From Croceitalea rosinachiae (GTDB taxonomy: Bacteria; Bacteroidota; Bacteroidia; Flavobacteriales; Flavobacteriaceae), in the NCBI RefSeq assembly GCF_031846445.1, contig NZ_JAVRHR010000001.1:124001-188000 (forward strand): a stretch of DNA of 64,000 nt. The letters are read 5' to 3'. This document shows positions 1 to 8,231 of this stretch, one piece after another. The position numbers were made by a program, and so were the translations under genes. The notes under the pieces are model-generated. The model saw only the letters and a list, made by a program, of their open reading frames with translations. It made no database searches and was not told the origin of the DNA. Position 1 is the stretch's first letter, and every line of letters starts with the position of its first letter.

Positions 1-133
1 TTCTGTAATTCCTGATTTTAACCGGCAAATCAAATATTGTACTTCTTCTACCAGTCGCCTATCATATTGTTTTAAGATTGTTTGGTCTAAACTCTAACAA
101 CTCAACAGAATTATTAGGATAAATATCTATGAT

Positions 134-320
134 CTATTGCTGCAGATTTCTTAAACGGAAATCTGTAGCTTTATAATGCGGTTTGAGTTTCGGCGAAAAC
201 GTTCTCCAGTGCTCGGTCATGAGTGGTTGGACGTTTTCCGCAACATATCATAGCTGAGACCAAAGGTGTCGAATTGTTCTTCATATTCTATGGGTTTTAA
301 GAGGTATTTATAGGTCGCTT
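134..320 (-). pseudogene. Decayed coding fragments of unknown family
   Basis: No intact gene was found in the first 389 bases. Read on the minus strand, one frame (about 242-315) gives a protein-like stretch ending LLKPIEYEEQFDTF and GLSYDML. A different frame (about 134-236) continues with ENVQPLMTEHWRTF and SPKLKPHYK up to a TAG at 134-136. This is what a gene broken by a frameshift looks like. A further open piece on the same strand (about 1-95) contains ILKQYDRRLVEEVQYL. I do not recognise the family. The reading is by eye, and the fragment could be chance. Confidence 0.35.
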
Positions 321-389
321 CGGTCGGTTAGATTGCAAAGGCCGCATTTACAAACTCAATTTTTAATACATTATTCCTATCTTTTGAGC

Positions 390-740
390 ATGATATTTAT
401 GATGCTCTTATTGGCGCATTGGATTGGCGATTTTCTTTTTCAAACTACAAAAATGGCTATTCATAAAAGTAGTAGCTTCAAATGGCTTTTTCTTCATGTA
501 ACCACATATACAATCGTCATCTTTATTTTTGCAACACTCTCTTTTTCTTGGCAAGTTGCTTTAGGGTATACCGTTATAAACGGAGTTTTACACTTAGTTG
601 TTGACTTCTTCACCAGTAAATTAGCAGCCAAGTATGTGGAGCGCCCAAGAATTTTTTATCCTATATTGGGCTTTGACCAATTGATACATATTGCCTGCCT
701 ATATTGGACCTATTTAAATTCTGATATTTTGGCTTTATAA
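390..740 (+). CDS. DUF3307 family small membrane protein
   Basis: A 116-residue hydrophobic protein with about three to four membrane segments. It opens with LLLAHWIGDFLFQ and has a conserved HLVVDFFTSK block followed by FDQLIHIACL. This layout (LLAH.IGDF.LQ, then H..vD, then DQ..H) is that of DUF3307 inner-membrane proteins, whose function is unknown. An upstream in-frame ATG at 333 would add 19 polar residues. The ATG at 390 is preferred because family members start directly at the LLAHxxGDF helix. The next gene starts 7 bases after the stop, so the two probably share a transcript. The usual SatD partner is not visible upstream, where the DNA looks decayed. Confidence 0.6.
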   Translation: MIFMMLLLAHWIGDFLFQTTKMAIHKSSSFKWLFLHVTTYTIVIFIFATLSFSWQVALGYTVINGVLHLVVDFFTSKLAAKYVERPRIFYPILGFDQLIHIACLYWTYLNSDILAL

Positions 741-747
741 ATTATAT

Positions 748-1233
748 ATGAATACTAGAAAAACAACTCCTCAAGCCTTTTTAAAAACCCTTTCCATTCT
801 TCATTTGGCATTATTGGCAGGTCCGCTTTTAGCAGCAATCTTCTTTTACCTTAATACTGAAGTAAATATCAATGGTGCCTCGAATGAGATTTTTATCTAT
901 GTTTTTCCTGTAATTGGTTTAGCAGGAATTTTTGCCAGCAAATTTTTATACCAACAGTTTTTAAAACCTCTAAAACAACATGAGCTTTTACAAACCAAAT
1001 TGGCAGGACTGCAAACCGCTTCACTAATTCAATATGCCGTGGTTGAAGGGCCAGCCTTGTTAAATATTGTTTGGTTTGGACAAACTGGCAACTTATTATA
1101 TTTAACCATCGGGGCTGTCTTGCTCATTTATCTTTTTATTCTCCGCCCCACCAAAACCAAAGTTGAAACTGATTTAGAGCTTAAAGGAGCCCACAAAAGA
1201 CAATTTGATAAGCTAGATGAGTCTTTACCTTAG
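748..1233 (+). CDS. Four-helix membrane protein, unknown function
   Basis: A 161-residue protein with hydrophobic segments at roughly residues 15-35, 48-68, 90-108 and 115-132, and a charged C-terminal tail. I do not recognise a named domain. The arrangement (paired helices, a conserved-looking YAVVEGPAL stretch in the third helix) resembles small uncharacterised Bacteroidetes membrane proteins. It follows the DUF3307 gene by 7 bases, suggesting co-transcription. A promoter and operator for the next operon begin about 50 bases downstream, so this gene ends its own unit. Confidence 0.55.
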   Translation: MNTRKTTPQAFLKTLSILHLALLAGPLLAAIFFYLNTEVNINGASNEIFIYVFPVIGLAGIFASKFLYQQFLKPLKQHELLQTKLAGLQTASLIQYAVVEGPALLNIVWFGQTGNLLYLTIGAVLLIYLFILRPTKTKVETDLELKGAHKRQFDKLDESLP

Positions 1234-1263
1234 GCTACAAAACTGCTTTTAAACCAAAACTAT

Positions 1264-1293
1264 TTTGCGAATTCAGATTCTTTTATATATTTG
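1264..1293 (+). promoter_or_regulatory. Bacteroidetes-type promoter of the ABC/GntR operon
   Basis: TATATTTG at 1286-1293 fits the Bacteroidetes -7 box TAnnTTTG. TTTG at 1264-1267 lies 18 bases upstream, in place for the -33 box. The start codon of the ABC ATPase is 30 bases further on. The operator palindrome begins at the very next base, so a bound repressor would block initiation. Confidence 0.6.
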
Positions 1294-1319
1294 TAGTGTA
1301 CTAGTAATCTAATACACTA
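1294..1319 (+). promoter_or_regulatory. GntR/YtrA-type operator palindrome
   Basis: TAGTGTACTAG at 1294-1304 and CTAATACACTA at 1309-1319 form an inverted repeat (10 of 11 positions match) around a 4-base centre. The outer half-sites read AGTGTA-N12-TACACT. From memory, YtrA-type GntR repressors of Bacillus bind an AGTGTA/TACACT palindrome of nearly this spacing. The site lies between the -7 box and the first gene of an operon that itself encodes a short YtrA-like GntR protein, so autoregulation is the natural inference. Confidence 0.65.
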
Positions 1320-1322
1320 GAT

Positions 1323-2162
1323 ATGATTGAATTTAAAAATCTTTCTTTTCATTATCCAAAGAGCAGGAGAGTTCTAAATAATATCTCGTTAAGCTTTTCG
1401 GAAGGCAATATTTATGGGCTTTTTGGAAAAAATGGAGAAGGAAAGACCTCTTTATTGAAAATTATGTCAGGATTGCTTTTTACCAAATCTGGGCAGTACC
1501 ACATTAACGGCATTGATGGTCTTAGAAGAAATGTTAGCAGCTTGCAACATCTTTTTTTAGTGCCCGAAGATTTTGAATTATCAGGTGTAAAGATTGCTAC
1601 CTATGAAAAAATGAATTCAACGTTCTATCCCAATTTTTCTAAATCCCAATTTTATGATTTAATAGAAGAGTTTCATCTTTCTAAAAATGATACCATTTCT
1701 ACCCTATCTTTTGGGCAAAAGAAAAAAGTATTGATTGCCTTTGGTATTGCAACCAATACCAAAGTTCTACTTATGGACGAACCTACCAATGGATTGGACA
1801 TTCCATCAAAAAGTCAGTTCAGAAAGATTATGGCCTCGATCACAAGTGAAGATAAATGCATTATCATTTCAACCCATCAAGTACGAGACCTTCACAGTCT
1901 TATAAACCATGTAGTCGTTTTAGATAACTCCAAAGTAGTTTTTAATGAGTCATTATATAAGGTTTCTGAGCATTTATGCTTTGGCAAATACAGCACTAAT
2001 AGTGAATCAATAGTTTATTCCGAATCCGGATTTGGTGGCAAATCAGTTTACTATAGAAATGATTTTGAAGAAACTGAAGTTGATTTAGAGCTTCTGTTCA
2101 ATGCTGTTTTAAACAATCCTAATCAGATTACTAATGCATTAAAACTTATGCATCATGAATAA
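1323..2162 (+). CDS. ABC transporter ATP-binding protein
   Basis: A 279-residue ATPase with Walker A GKNGEGKTS (residues 35-43), signature LSFGQKKK, Walker B VLLMDEP, D-loop and H-switch ISTHQ. The C-terminal 70 residues extend beyond the nucleotide-binding fold. It would sit on the cytoplasmic face of the membrane and power the permease encoded next, whose start overlaps its end by 8 bases. The set ATPase-permease-GntR-GIN protein resembles YtrA-type operons that respond to envelope stress or cell-wall-active compounds. The substrate cannot be read from the sequence. Confidence 0.85.
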   Translation: MIEFKNLSFHYPKSRRVLNNISLSFSEGNIYGLFGKNGEGKTSLLKIMSGLLFTKSGQYHINGIDGLRRNVSSLQHLFLVPEDFELSGVKIATYEKMNSTFYPNFSKSQFYDLIEEFHLSKNDTISTLSFGQKKKVLIAFGIATNTKVLLMDEPTNGLDIPSKSQFRKIMASITSEDKCIIISTHQVRDLHSLINHVVVLDNSKVVFNESLYKVSEHLCFGKYSTNSESIVYSESGFGGKSVYYRNDFEETEVDLELLFNAVLNNPNQITNALKLMHHE

Positions 2163-2910
2163 TGAATATAGCATTCAAAGAGTGCTCAATCATATAAAGC
2201 GAGACCTGTACCTTCTTAAAGGAACGCTATTGACAGGCATGTTAGTTGCAATCGGGACACTATTTCTGCTGCTCTTGCTTAATATGATATGGGATAAAGA
2301 ATTATCTACAGGTGAGTTCTCTGGTATTTTTGGATTCATCTATTTCATTCTTGGCATTGTATTGACTTTTTCAATTTTTAAGGAAATTCATAACCGAAAT
2401 ACAAATCAGCTTTATCTGACCCTACCTATATCACCTCTTGAACGACTGACCGCTATCTGGCTAACGACCATGGTATTTTACACGGTGGCATTCTCAATTT
2501 TGGGTTTTGTAATTGGTGAATTTGCCATTGTGTTCGGTAGCCTTTTCCTAGGAGCAGATTACACCCCACTTGTTCCTTTCTCGCAGAATTATTGGGGTAT
2601 TGTTAAAGCGTATTTTTTTATTCAACCCCTTTTTATGCTCGGTGCGATTAGCTTTAAAAAAAATAGAGTTGGCAAAACAATACTATGCCTCATTTTGGTT
2701 GCCATAGTATTTGCCATATTTAACATGATGCTATATGGAGTTCTAAATTATGATTATGCAGTTTTTAATAATGAGCCATTGGGCACAGAAGCAATGGAAA
2801 AAGCTAAAAATGAGTTTTCCCTTGGAGGAAAATGGTTGCTTATGATGATTTTAGGTCCCATAACGCTATTGGTTACCTATCTAAAATTGGTAGAAAAAGA
2901 GGTTTCATAA
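2155..2910 (+). CDS. ABC transporter permease-like membrane protein
   Basis: A 251-residue protein with about six hydrophobic segments (around residues 24-44, 55-75, 98-130, 150-170, 176-196 and 228-245). Its start lies inside the end of the ATPase gene (8-base overlap), and its stop abuts the GntR start, so the three are translationally coupled. The size and topology match the membrane partner of ABC-2-like exporters. No transported compound can be inferred. Confidence 0.7.
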   Translation: MNNEYSIQRVLNHIKRDLYLLKGTLLTGMLVAIGTLFLLLLLNMIWDKELSTGEFSGIFGFIYFILGIVLTFSIFKEIHNRNTNQLYLTLPISPLERLTAIWLTTMVFYTVAFSILGFVIGEFAIVFGSLFLGADYTPLVPFSQNYWGIVKAYFFIQPLFMLGAISFKKNRVGKTILCLILVAIVFAIFNMMLYGVLNYDYAVFNNEPLGTEAMEKAKNEFSLGGKWLLMMILGPITLLVTYLKLVEKEVS

Positions 2911-3279
2911 ATGGATTTCAATAACAGTAAACCTATTTACCTACAATTAGTAGATTATTTCTACGAAAACATCTTGGTGCGCAAATGGCAAGAAGGAGAA
3001 CGTATTCCTTCGGTCAGAGAAGTTGCCGTTATGGTCGAGGTAAATCCGAATACTGCTATTAGAGCCTTTAATCATTTACAAGAGCTCGAAGTAATTTATA
3101 ACAAACGAGGTATAGGATATTTTGTTGCTAAAAATGGATATCATAAGGTTCTTGAAATAAAAAGAAATGAATTTAAAGACGTGTTACTGCCAGATGTATT
3201 CAAAAAAATGCGCCTGTTAGATGTAAATTTTGAAGAAGTGAAAAGCTTATATGACCAACATTTAAATGAAAAAGAGTAA
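2911..3279 (+). CDS. GntR family regulator, YtrA-like
   Basis: A 122-residue protein starting PIYLQLVDYFYENIL, with a winged helix-turn-helix (about residues 10-75) containing the GntR hallmarks GERIPSVREVA and NPNTAIRAFNHL. The short C-terminal tail, without a FadR or UTRA ligand domain, places it in the YtrA subgroup. The gene begins at the base after the permease stop, and its end overlaps the next gene by 14 bases. It probably represses its own operon by binding the palindrome at 1294-1319; this is inference from position and half-site. Confidence 0.85.
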   Translation: MDFNNSKPIYLQLVDYFYENILVRKWQEGERIPSVREVAVMVEVNPNTAIRAFNHLQELEVIYNKRGIGYFVAKNGYHKVLEIKRNEFKDVLLPDVFKKMRLLDVNFEEVKSLYDQHLNEKE

Positions 3280-3814
3280 TCTCATAATACTAATCTCGTT
3301 AGGAATTTTGTTTCTATTGACAATATCGTTTCAACTTTCAGTTCACAATCATATCAAGAAAGGGGAAATTGAAGGAGTTGGACTTTTTGTTTCCCAGAAC
3401 AGAGACTTAGCAAGTTTTTCAAAACTTGAAGTAACTGGGAAATTTAAGGTGCTATTCAGGCAAGACACTATAACATCTTTAAAAATTGATGCCCCGAAAA
3501 GTACTATGGATTCCATAAAAACGGAAGTAAAAAACAACCAACTACGTATTTATAAAAGCATAAAAACACATGCAAAGGATACGATTACCGTTTTTATTTC
3601 AAATCCTGAACTTGAAGATCTAACAATACAATCAAAAGCCTATTTAAGCAGTATGAATTTGATTTCTGGTGACACCATAAGTCTAAGCATTAAAGGAAAA
3701 AGTAAATTAAACATCCATCTAGATTACAATCACATCAATTGTACAAAAGATCAAACATCTATATTGAATTTAAAAGGAGACACGCAAAAAATCAATTTCT
3801 CAACTATGGAGTAA
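3266..3814 (+). CDS. GIN-domain (DUF2807) membrane-anchored protein
   Basis: A 182-residue protein with an N-terminal hydrophobic anchor (about residues 5-25). It is followed by a domain opening ASFSKLEVTGKFKVLFRQD and containing repeated short strands (LKIDAPKSTMDSI, LRIYKS, LEDLTIQSKAYL), typical of the head GIN beta-helix domain found outside the cytoplasm in Bacteroidetes. The function of this family is unknown. It overlaps the GntR gene by 14 bases and closes the ABC operon, suggesting a role with the transporter at the envelope. It is shorter than the other two GIN proteins in the window (20115 and 33046). Confidence 0.65.
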   Translation: MKKSNLIILISLGILFLLTISFQLSVHNHIKKGEIEGVGLFVSQNRDLASFSKLEVTGKFKVLFRQDTITSLKIDAPKSTMDSIKTEVKNNQLRIYKSIKTHAKDTITVFISNPELEDLTIQSKAYLSSMNLISGDTISLSIKGKSKLNIHLDYNHINCTKDQTSILNLKGDTQKINFSTME

Positions 3815-3853
3815 TTATTCATCAATCAATCATCAATCAAAAAACGAATAATC

Positions 3854-4300
3854 ATGAATTTAGAACAAGTCGGGCAACTGCCTCAAACATTTTATGACCA
3901 AAAAGGAGTACCAAAATGGCGTTGGTACTTAATGAAAATCTTCTATGGGTTTATATTTATAGCCTTTGGATATCAAATTTGGACGACCATCTTAACCAAT
4001 ACGGCGTTATGGGATCCAATGGAAGCAGTAGCGTTTAGCTTTTGGGCCGCATATGCAACTTTGATGGGGCTGGGCATACGATACCCCCTTAAGATGCTTC
4101 CTTTACTATTGCTACAGCTATTTTACAAAACCGTATGGTTGCTCATTGCCTACTTACCACTAAAGGCAGCTGGAAATCTAGACGAAACCGCTTTAGAACT
4201 ATACAAAGCCAACAGTATGGGAATAGTTTTAGATATACTTATTATTCCTTGGGGTTATGTATATAAGAGTTATATAAAAAAGCTATTAAAATTTCGATAA
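3854..4300 (+). CDS. Hypothetical membrane protein
   Basis: A 148-residue protein with hydrophobic segments at about residues 26-46, 60-78, 84-103 and 122-140. No recognised domain. Its 39-base upstream spacer closely resembles the spacer before the following gene (both contain CATCAATCAAAAAA and run into an ATCATGAAT start context), so the two genes share a duplicated translation-initiation region and are probably co-expressed. Confidence 0.5.
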   Translation: MNLEQVGQLPQTFYDQKGVPKWRWYLMKIFYGFIFIAFGYQIWTTILTNTALWDPMEAVAFSFWAAYATLMGLGIRYPLKMLPLLLLQLFYKTVWLLIAYLPLKAAGNLDETALELYKANSMGIVLDILIIPWGYVYKSYIKKLLKFR

Positions 4301-4344
4301 ACATATTCATCATTCTTACATCATCAATCAAAAAATCAACAATC

Positions 4345-5172
4345 ATGAATCAATTAAAACAATCCATTACTAGTAATTCAAATCGACAAGCTCAATTAAA
4401 CAAAGCCTTAAAAGCAACAGCTAATTTATGGTTTATTATAGCTGTAATAGGTCAATGGCTTTTTGCCATCTATGTAGCTGCATTTTATGGAGGTGCGGCG
4501 ATGCAAGGTGATTTTATGAAATGGAACCGTGTTCTGCCACACGGATATGCTGAAGGTGAAACTATGGACAACTTGGCTACGGCTATCCACGTATTTCTAG
4601 CTGTGGCAATCTTAGTTGGCGGACCTTTGCAGTTCATTCCTGCTATTAGAAATCGTTTTAGAAAATTTCACCGCATTAATGGCAGGTTATATGTAAGTTT
4701 AATGATTTTAGTGGGTTTAAGCGGGGTCTATATGGTACTGAGTAAAGGTACAGTCAGTGGTTTGATCGGTGATATTAGTATCAACATCAATGCAGTACTC
4801 ATCCTCATATTTTCAATACTAACCATACAAAGAGCCCTATCAAAAAAGTTTGAGGCCCACAATCAATGGGCGTTTCGCTTGTTTTTAGTGGCAAACGGAG
4901 TTTGGTTTTTTAGAATTGGACTTATGTTCTGGCTTATGGTCATGGGTGGCCCGGTAGGTTTTGACCCTGAAACCTTTCGTGGCCCGTTTTTAATCTTTCT
5001 AGGTTTCGGACAATACCTTATTCCATTAGCTATCTATCAACTATATTTAAAATCAAAGAAGTCAAATGCATTTGGTAAATTTTCAATGTCAATAATACTT
5101 ATTGGATGCTTTTTTATTACCGCAATTGGCATATTCGCAGCCACAATGGGTATGTGGTTGCCGAGACTCTAA
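4345..5172 (+). CDS. DUF2306 membrane protein
   Basis: A 275-residue protein with about seven hydrophobic segments. The features that suggest DUF2306 are the HVFLAVAILVGGPLQFIPAIR helix, the following FRKFHRINGRLYVSL block, and the later AHNQWAFRLFLVANGVWFFR segment. Conserved His residues (HR.NGR, HNQW) are typical of this family and could bind a metal or heme, but no function is established to my knowledge. It ends about 40 bases from the convergent gldC gene. Confidence 0.65.
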   Translation: MNQLKQSITSNSNRQAQLNKALKATANLWFIIAVIGQWLFAIYVAAFYGGAAMQGDFMKWNRVLPHGYAEGETMDNLATAIHVFLAVAILVGGPLQFIPAIRNRFRKFHRINGRLYVSLMILVGLSGVYMVLSKGTVSGLIGDISININAVLILIFSILTIQRALSKKFEAHNQWAFRLFLVANGVWFFRIGLMFWLMVMGGPVGFDPETFRGPFLIFLGFGQYLIPLAIYQLYLKSKKSNAFGKFSMSIILIGCFFITAIGIFAATMGMWLPRL

Positions 5173-5213
5173 AAAAAATTGGGGCTTTAAAAGTATCTTT
5201 ACCTACAGCTGAA

Positions 5214-5549
5214 TTATGACTTCAACTCTAGCTTTTCTGCAAAATAGTCGCAGAAATCCTTCATAGTTGCGGTCATTTTTTCATCTTGGGTAGCCTTCAT
5301 AAAGGTATCGGACATGGTAACCAAAGTTTGATGAAAGAAAATTTTCATCTCGTCAACAGGCATGTCTTTGGTCCAAAGGTCAATCTTTAAAGATTCTTGA
5401 TTTTTACTGTCCCAAACTGAAAGCATCATCGCCTTGGCTTCTTCATTGTCAACGCCGCCATCTTCGGCCGACCAGTTCAATTCTTCTGGCACTCGATTTT
5501 CATCAAGACCTACTGTTAATTTTATTTCTGAAGTATGTTCAACTGCCAT
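5214..5549 (-). CDS. gldC: Gliding motility protein GldC
   Basis: A 111-residue acidic, soluble protein. It matches GldC in length, in the stretches ELNWSAEDGG and AKAMMLSVWDSK, and in lying directly downstream of gldB (the gldB stop abuts its start). In Flavobacterium johnsoniae GldC supports surface gliding and its loss gives a partial defect; its biochemical role is not known. It has no signal peptide, so it is presumably cytoplasmic. Together with gldA at 25.2 kb this marks the host as a probable glider. Confidence 0.85.
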   Translation of the reverse strand: MAVEHTSEIKLTVGLDENRVPEELNWSAEDGGVDNEEAKAMMLSVWDSKNQESLKIDLWTKDMPVDEMKIFFHQTLVTMSDTFMKATQDEKMTATMKDFCDYFAEKLELKS

Positions 5550-6521
5550 TTACTTTTTGGGTTTGTAGTTCGATTGTTTAAAAATATCATCAGCTGGCAT
5601 ATCTAAGAGTTCCAATAAAGTAACTTTTGGGTTCTTCTCCATAAAAGCCCGTATGATTTGCCATCCAAGATAGCGACCTAGACGACCAGGCGATTCGCTA
5701 TCCAATTCCAGCTGGAATTTTGAAAAAGGTGCTGGGTCCAAAAATCTTCGATCTAATTTTGAATCGGTACTATAGAGCAATTCACGTTCTACAAAATACC
5801 TCCAAATCTGTTCTTCATTTATATTCGCCCAGTCCATTTCTTCAGAGGTATAATTAATACGCTGAAAATCTTGGGTATTTGGTAATAATTTATCTTTTAG
5901 ATATAATTCTTTTCCATAATACAACATCCTAGAAAGAAAAGTCCGGTTTCTTGGATATCTGTTAATAGTCTTGGAGAAAGCACTGGCTACATCTGAGGTT
6001 AAGTATCGCTGGTCTAAATTTTGGGCAACGTAGTTTGGTAACCCAGCATAGAACCTATGGTCACTGCCTAAATAATTATCGAGTCCTATTAATAATAAAG
6101 AATCTGTGAGCACTACCCTATTATCGTATTGCACGTCAGAAATGATGGTTACGACCTGAGGCACCTCAAAAGCCGGAAAATAATATTTAATATGCTTAAA
6201 CAAAGATTCTATAGCCTCTTCTTCTGCAGAAAAATCACCAAAACTTTCCCTAACTTCTTCTTGTAATTCTAACTGCAAGGTATCTGTCAATTTTTCAATC
6301 CAAACACTATCTGAATATTGTTGTGAAAAAAGATATGGATACTTGATTTTCAAATTTGAAATATCCTCTGAAGCCGCATTTGCGAATTCTAAATCAAATC
6401 TTGACAGCTCTAAAGCAACAGGAATCTGGGCTATTTCAGCAGCAGTCTTATCCTCTTCTTTGCATGAGATGACACTAAGCATCAGAAAAGAAATCAAAAA
6501 GAATTTTGAGTTCCACTTCAT
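5550..6521 (-). CDS. gldB: Gliding motility lipoprotein GldB
   Basis: A protein of about 323 residues with a lipoprotein signal MKWNSKFFLISFLMLSVISC, where the Cys would be lipidated. The ATG at 6521 is chosen because it gives a normal 20-residue signal; ATGs at 6530 and 6557 would add 3 or 12 residues. The body matches GldB in size and in the middle segment RFYAGLPNYVAQNLDQRYL and the C-terminal RLGRYLGWQIIRAF. In F. johnsoniae it is essential for gliding and linked to the GldKLMNO/type IX secretion machinery at the membrane. It is divergent from nadE, the usual neighbour in Flavobacteriaceae. Confidence 0.88.
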   Translation of the reverse strand: MKWNSKFFLISFLMLSVISCKEEDKTAAEIAQIPVALELSRFDLEFANAASEDISNLKIKYPYLFSQQYSDSVWIEKLTDTLQLELQEEVRESFGDFSAEEEAIESLFKHIKYYFPAFEVPQVVTIISDVQYDNRVVLTDSLLLIGLDNYLGSDHRFYAGLPNYVAQNLDQRYLTSDVASAFSKTINRYPRNRTFLSRMLYYGKELYLKDKLLPNTQDFQRINYTSEEMDWANINEEQIWRYFVERELLYSTDSKLDRRFLDPAPFSKFQLELDSESPGRLGRYLGWQIIRAFMEKNPKVTLLELLDMPADDIFKQSNYKPKK

Positions 6522-6586
6522 TTTTAACATTCCACAGTTTAAATTTACGAGGCACAAAGGTAAATTTTTGAACTCAAAAGACAGCT

Positions 6587-7390
6587 ATGCAAACAGAAAA
6601 GGTCATTGACCACATTGTAAAATGGTTAAAAGATTATGCGACTAATGCCAATATCAAAGGGTTTGTAATCGGAGTTTCTGGTGGAATAGATTCCGCAATA
6701 ACCTCCACGTTGTGCGCGAAAACAGGCTTAGACTTGCTTTGTCTTGAGATGCCCATTCACCAAGGTAAAAATCAAGTTACCCGTGCTGATAGACATATTA
6801 GCTGGTTAATGAACAACTTCTCAAACGTCAATAGACAGCCAGTTAACCTTACTCCTGTTTTTGATAGTTTGGTGGCTGCATTACCCAAGGTTGAAAATGA
6901 AGAAGAACGCTTTATGTCATTAGCCAATACCAGAGCGCGCCTTCGAATGACTACTTTGTACTACTTCGCTGCTCTTGAAGGGTATTTAGTCGCCGGGACA
7001 GGAAATAAGGTTGAAGATTTTGGCGTAGGTTTCTATACCAAATATGGTGATGGCGGTGTCGATTTAAGCCCAATCGCCGATTTATTAAAATCTGAAGTTT
7101 GGGAAATTGGGCGTGTATTAGGAGTTAATAAAGAAATCATTGAGGCGGCCCCAACAGATGGGCTATGGGGAGATAGTCGTACGGATGAAGATCAAATAGG
7201 TGCGACTTACCCAGAACTGGAATGGGCAATGCAGATGGATGATGAAGGAAAAACCTTAGAAGATTTTTCTGACAGAGAAAAAGAAGTATTTAGAATCTAT
7301 AAAACATTCAATACTTCAAATAGGCATAAGATGATTCCTATACCCATTTGCGAAATACCTGATTCACTAAAAGTTACCACTCAACCCTGA
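6587..7390 (+). CDS. nadE: NAD+ synthase, ammonia-dependent type
   Basis: A 267-residue protein with the ATP-pyrophosphatase loop SGGIDS (residues 31-36), the AGTGNKVEDFGVGFYTKYGDGG segment that binds deamido-NAD, and a PTDGLWGDSRTDEDQIG block. These are diagnostic of NadE, which amidates nicotinate adenine dinucleotide to NAD+ in the cytoplasm. The lack of an N-terminal nitrilase domain means it would use ammonia directly, or glutamine through a partner. It is transcribed away from gldB, with 65 bases between the start codons. Confidence 0.9.
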   Translation: MQTEKVIDHIVKWLKDYATNANIKGFVIGVSGGIDSAITSTLCAKTGLDLLCLEMPIHQGKNQVTRADRHISWLMNNFSNVNRQPVNLTPVFDSLVAALPKVENEEERFMSLANTRARLRMTTLYYFAALEGYLVAGTGNKVEDFGVGFYTKYGDGGVDLSPIADLLKSEVWEIGRVLGVNKEIIEAAPTDGLWGDSRTDEDQIGATYPELEWAMQMDDEGKTLEDFSDREKEVFRIYKTFNTSNRHKMIPIPICEIPDSLKVTTQP

Positions 7391-7549
7391 TTACGTCAGT
7401 TAAAACGAATAAAACCTTAAAGATTCTGTGGTTTTAAGAAAAAAATTACAAATTTGTACTTCTAATTAGTTAACTTGCCTTTCATGCTTTGTAGGCATTT
7501 AAGTACTAAACACTAATTTAACTAAACAAATTAAGTAAAATCTACCACA

Positions 7550-8179
7550 ATGATCAATGTATTAATCGCTGACAGTCACCCGATTGTAAGACTTGGTATC
7601 AAACAAGTTTTAAACGCCACTTCTGATTTTGAAGTGATTGGTGATGCCTCGACCACCACAGAACTTTTTGAGACTTTAGAAAAAGTTTCCCCCGATGTTG
7701 TTATGTTAGAAATGGACATCCCCGAAATAAATGGTATTGCTACGCTAAGAAAATTAAAGTCAGATTATCCCAATATCAAAGTTTTGATGTATAGTGGACA
7801 ATCTGAAGATGTGTATGCCTTAAGTACTATTAGAGCTGGTGCCTATGGCTATTTGTCAAAAACAGCAGATCTTGACTATATCATTTCAGCCATCCGTAAG
7901 GTTGCTGAAGGTAATATGTTCATTACAAATGAATTGGCGCAGCGTTTGGCCTTTGATGAAGGCACTCAAAAACCAAGAAGATTCTTTAGAAAGCTATCTA
8001 CTAGAGAAGTAGAGGTCTTAAAACTTTTAGCTAGTGGCAAACGAAATAAAGAAGTTGCCGAAGGTCTTAACCTTAATGAAAAAACGGTAAGTACCTACAA
8101 AGCCCGTCTAATGCGTAAGTTGAATGTAGACAACCTAGTTGATTTACTACAACAAGCAAAAGCTTTAGAATTATATTAA
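7550..8179 (+). CDS. NarL/FixJ-type response regulator with altered receiver
   Basis: A 209-residue protein with a receiver domain (about residues 1-120) and a LuxR-type helix-turn-helix (about 145-209, STREVEVLKLLASGKRNKEVAEGL). The receiver keeps Ser82 and Lys104, but the phosphoacceptor position is Glu54 (VVMLEMDIP where VVLLDxxMP is usual). The acidic pair is Asp8-Ser9 instead of Asp-Asp. A Glu at that site often mimics phosphorylation, so the protein may act without a kinase; no histidine kinase gene is adjacent. It is followed by a strong bidirectional terminator. Confidence 0.85.
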   Translation: MINVLIADSHPIVRLGIKQVLNATSDFEVIGDASTTTELFETLEKVSPDVVMLEMDIPEINGIATLRKLKSDYPNIKVLMYSGQSEDVYALSTIRAGAYGYLSKTADLDYIISAIRKVAEGNMFITNELAQRLAFDEGTQKPRRFFRKLSTREVEVLKLLASGKRNKEVAEGLNLNEKTVSTYKARLMRKLNVDNLVDLLQQAKALELY

Positions 8180-8201
8180 ATATTATTTTTTGTAACTATA
8201 T

Positions 8202-8230
8202 AAAACCCTAGAAATTCTAGGGTTTTGTTT
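8202..8230. terminator. Intrinsic terminator between convergent genes
   Basis: AAAACCCTAGAA and ATTCTAGGGTTTT form a stem with almost no loop, followed on the plus strand by a T-rich run. It lies between the convergent response regulator and dnaG genes and can serve both. Confidence 0.75.
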
Positions 8231-8231
8231 T

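Noticed and set aside
7446..7458. TACAAATTTGTA palindrome before the response regulator as an operator
   Set aside because: Short AT-rich palindromes are frequent here, and it has no second copy or clear promoter around it.
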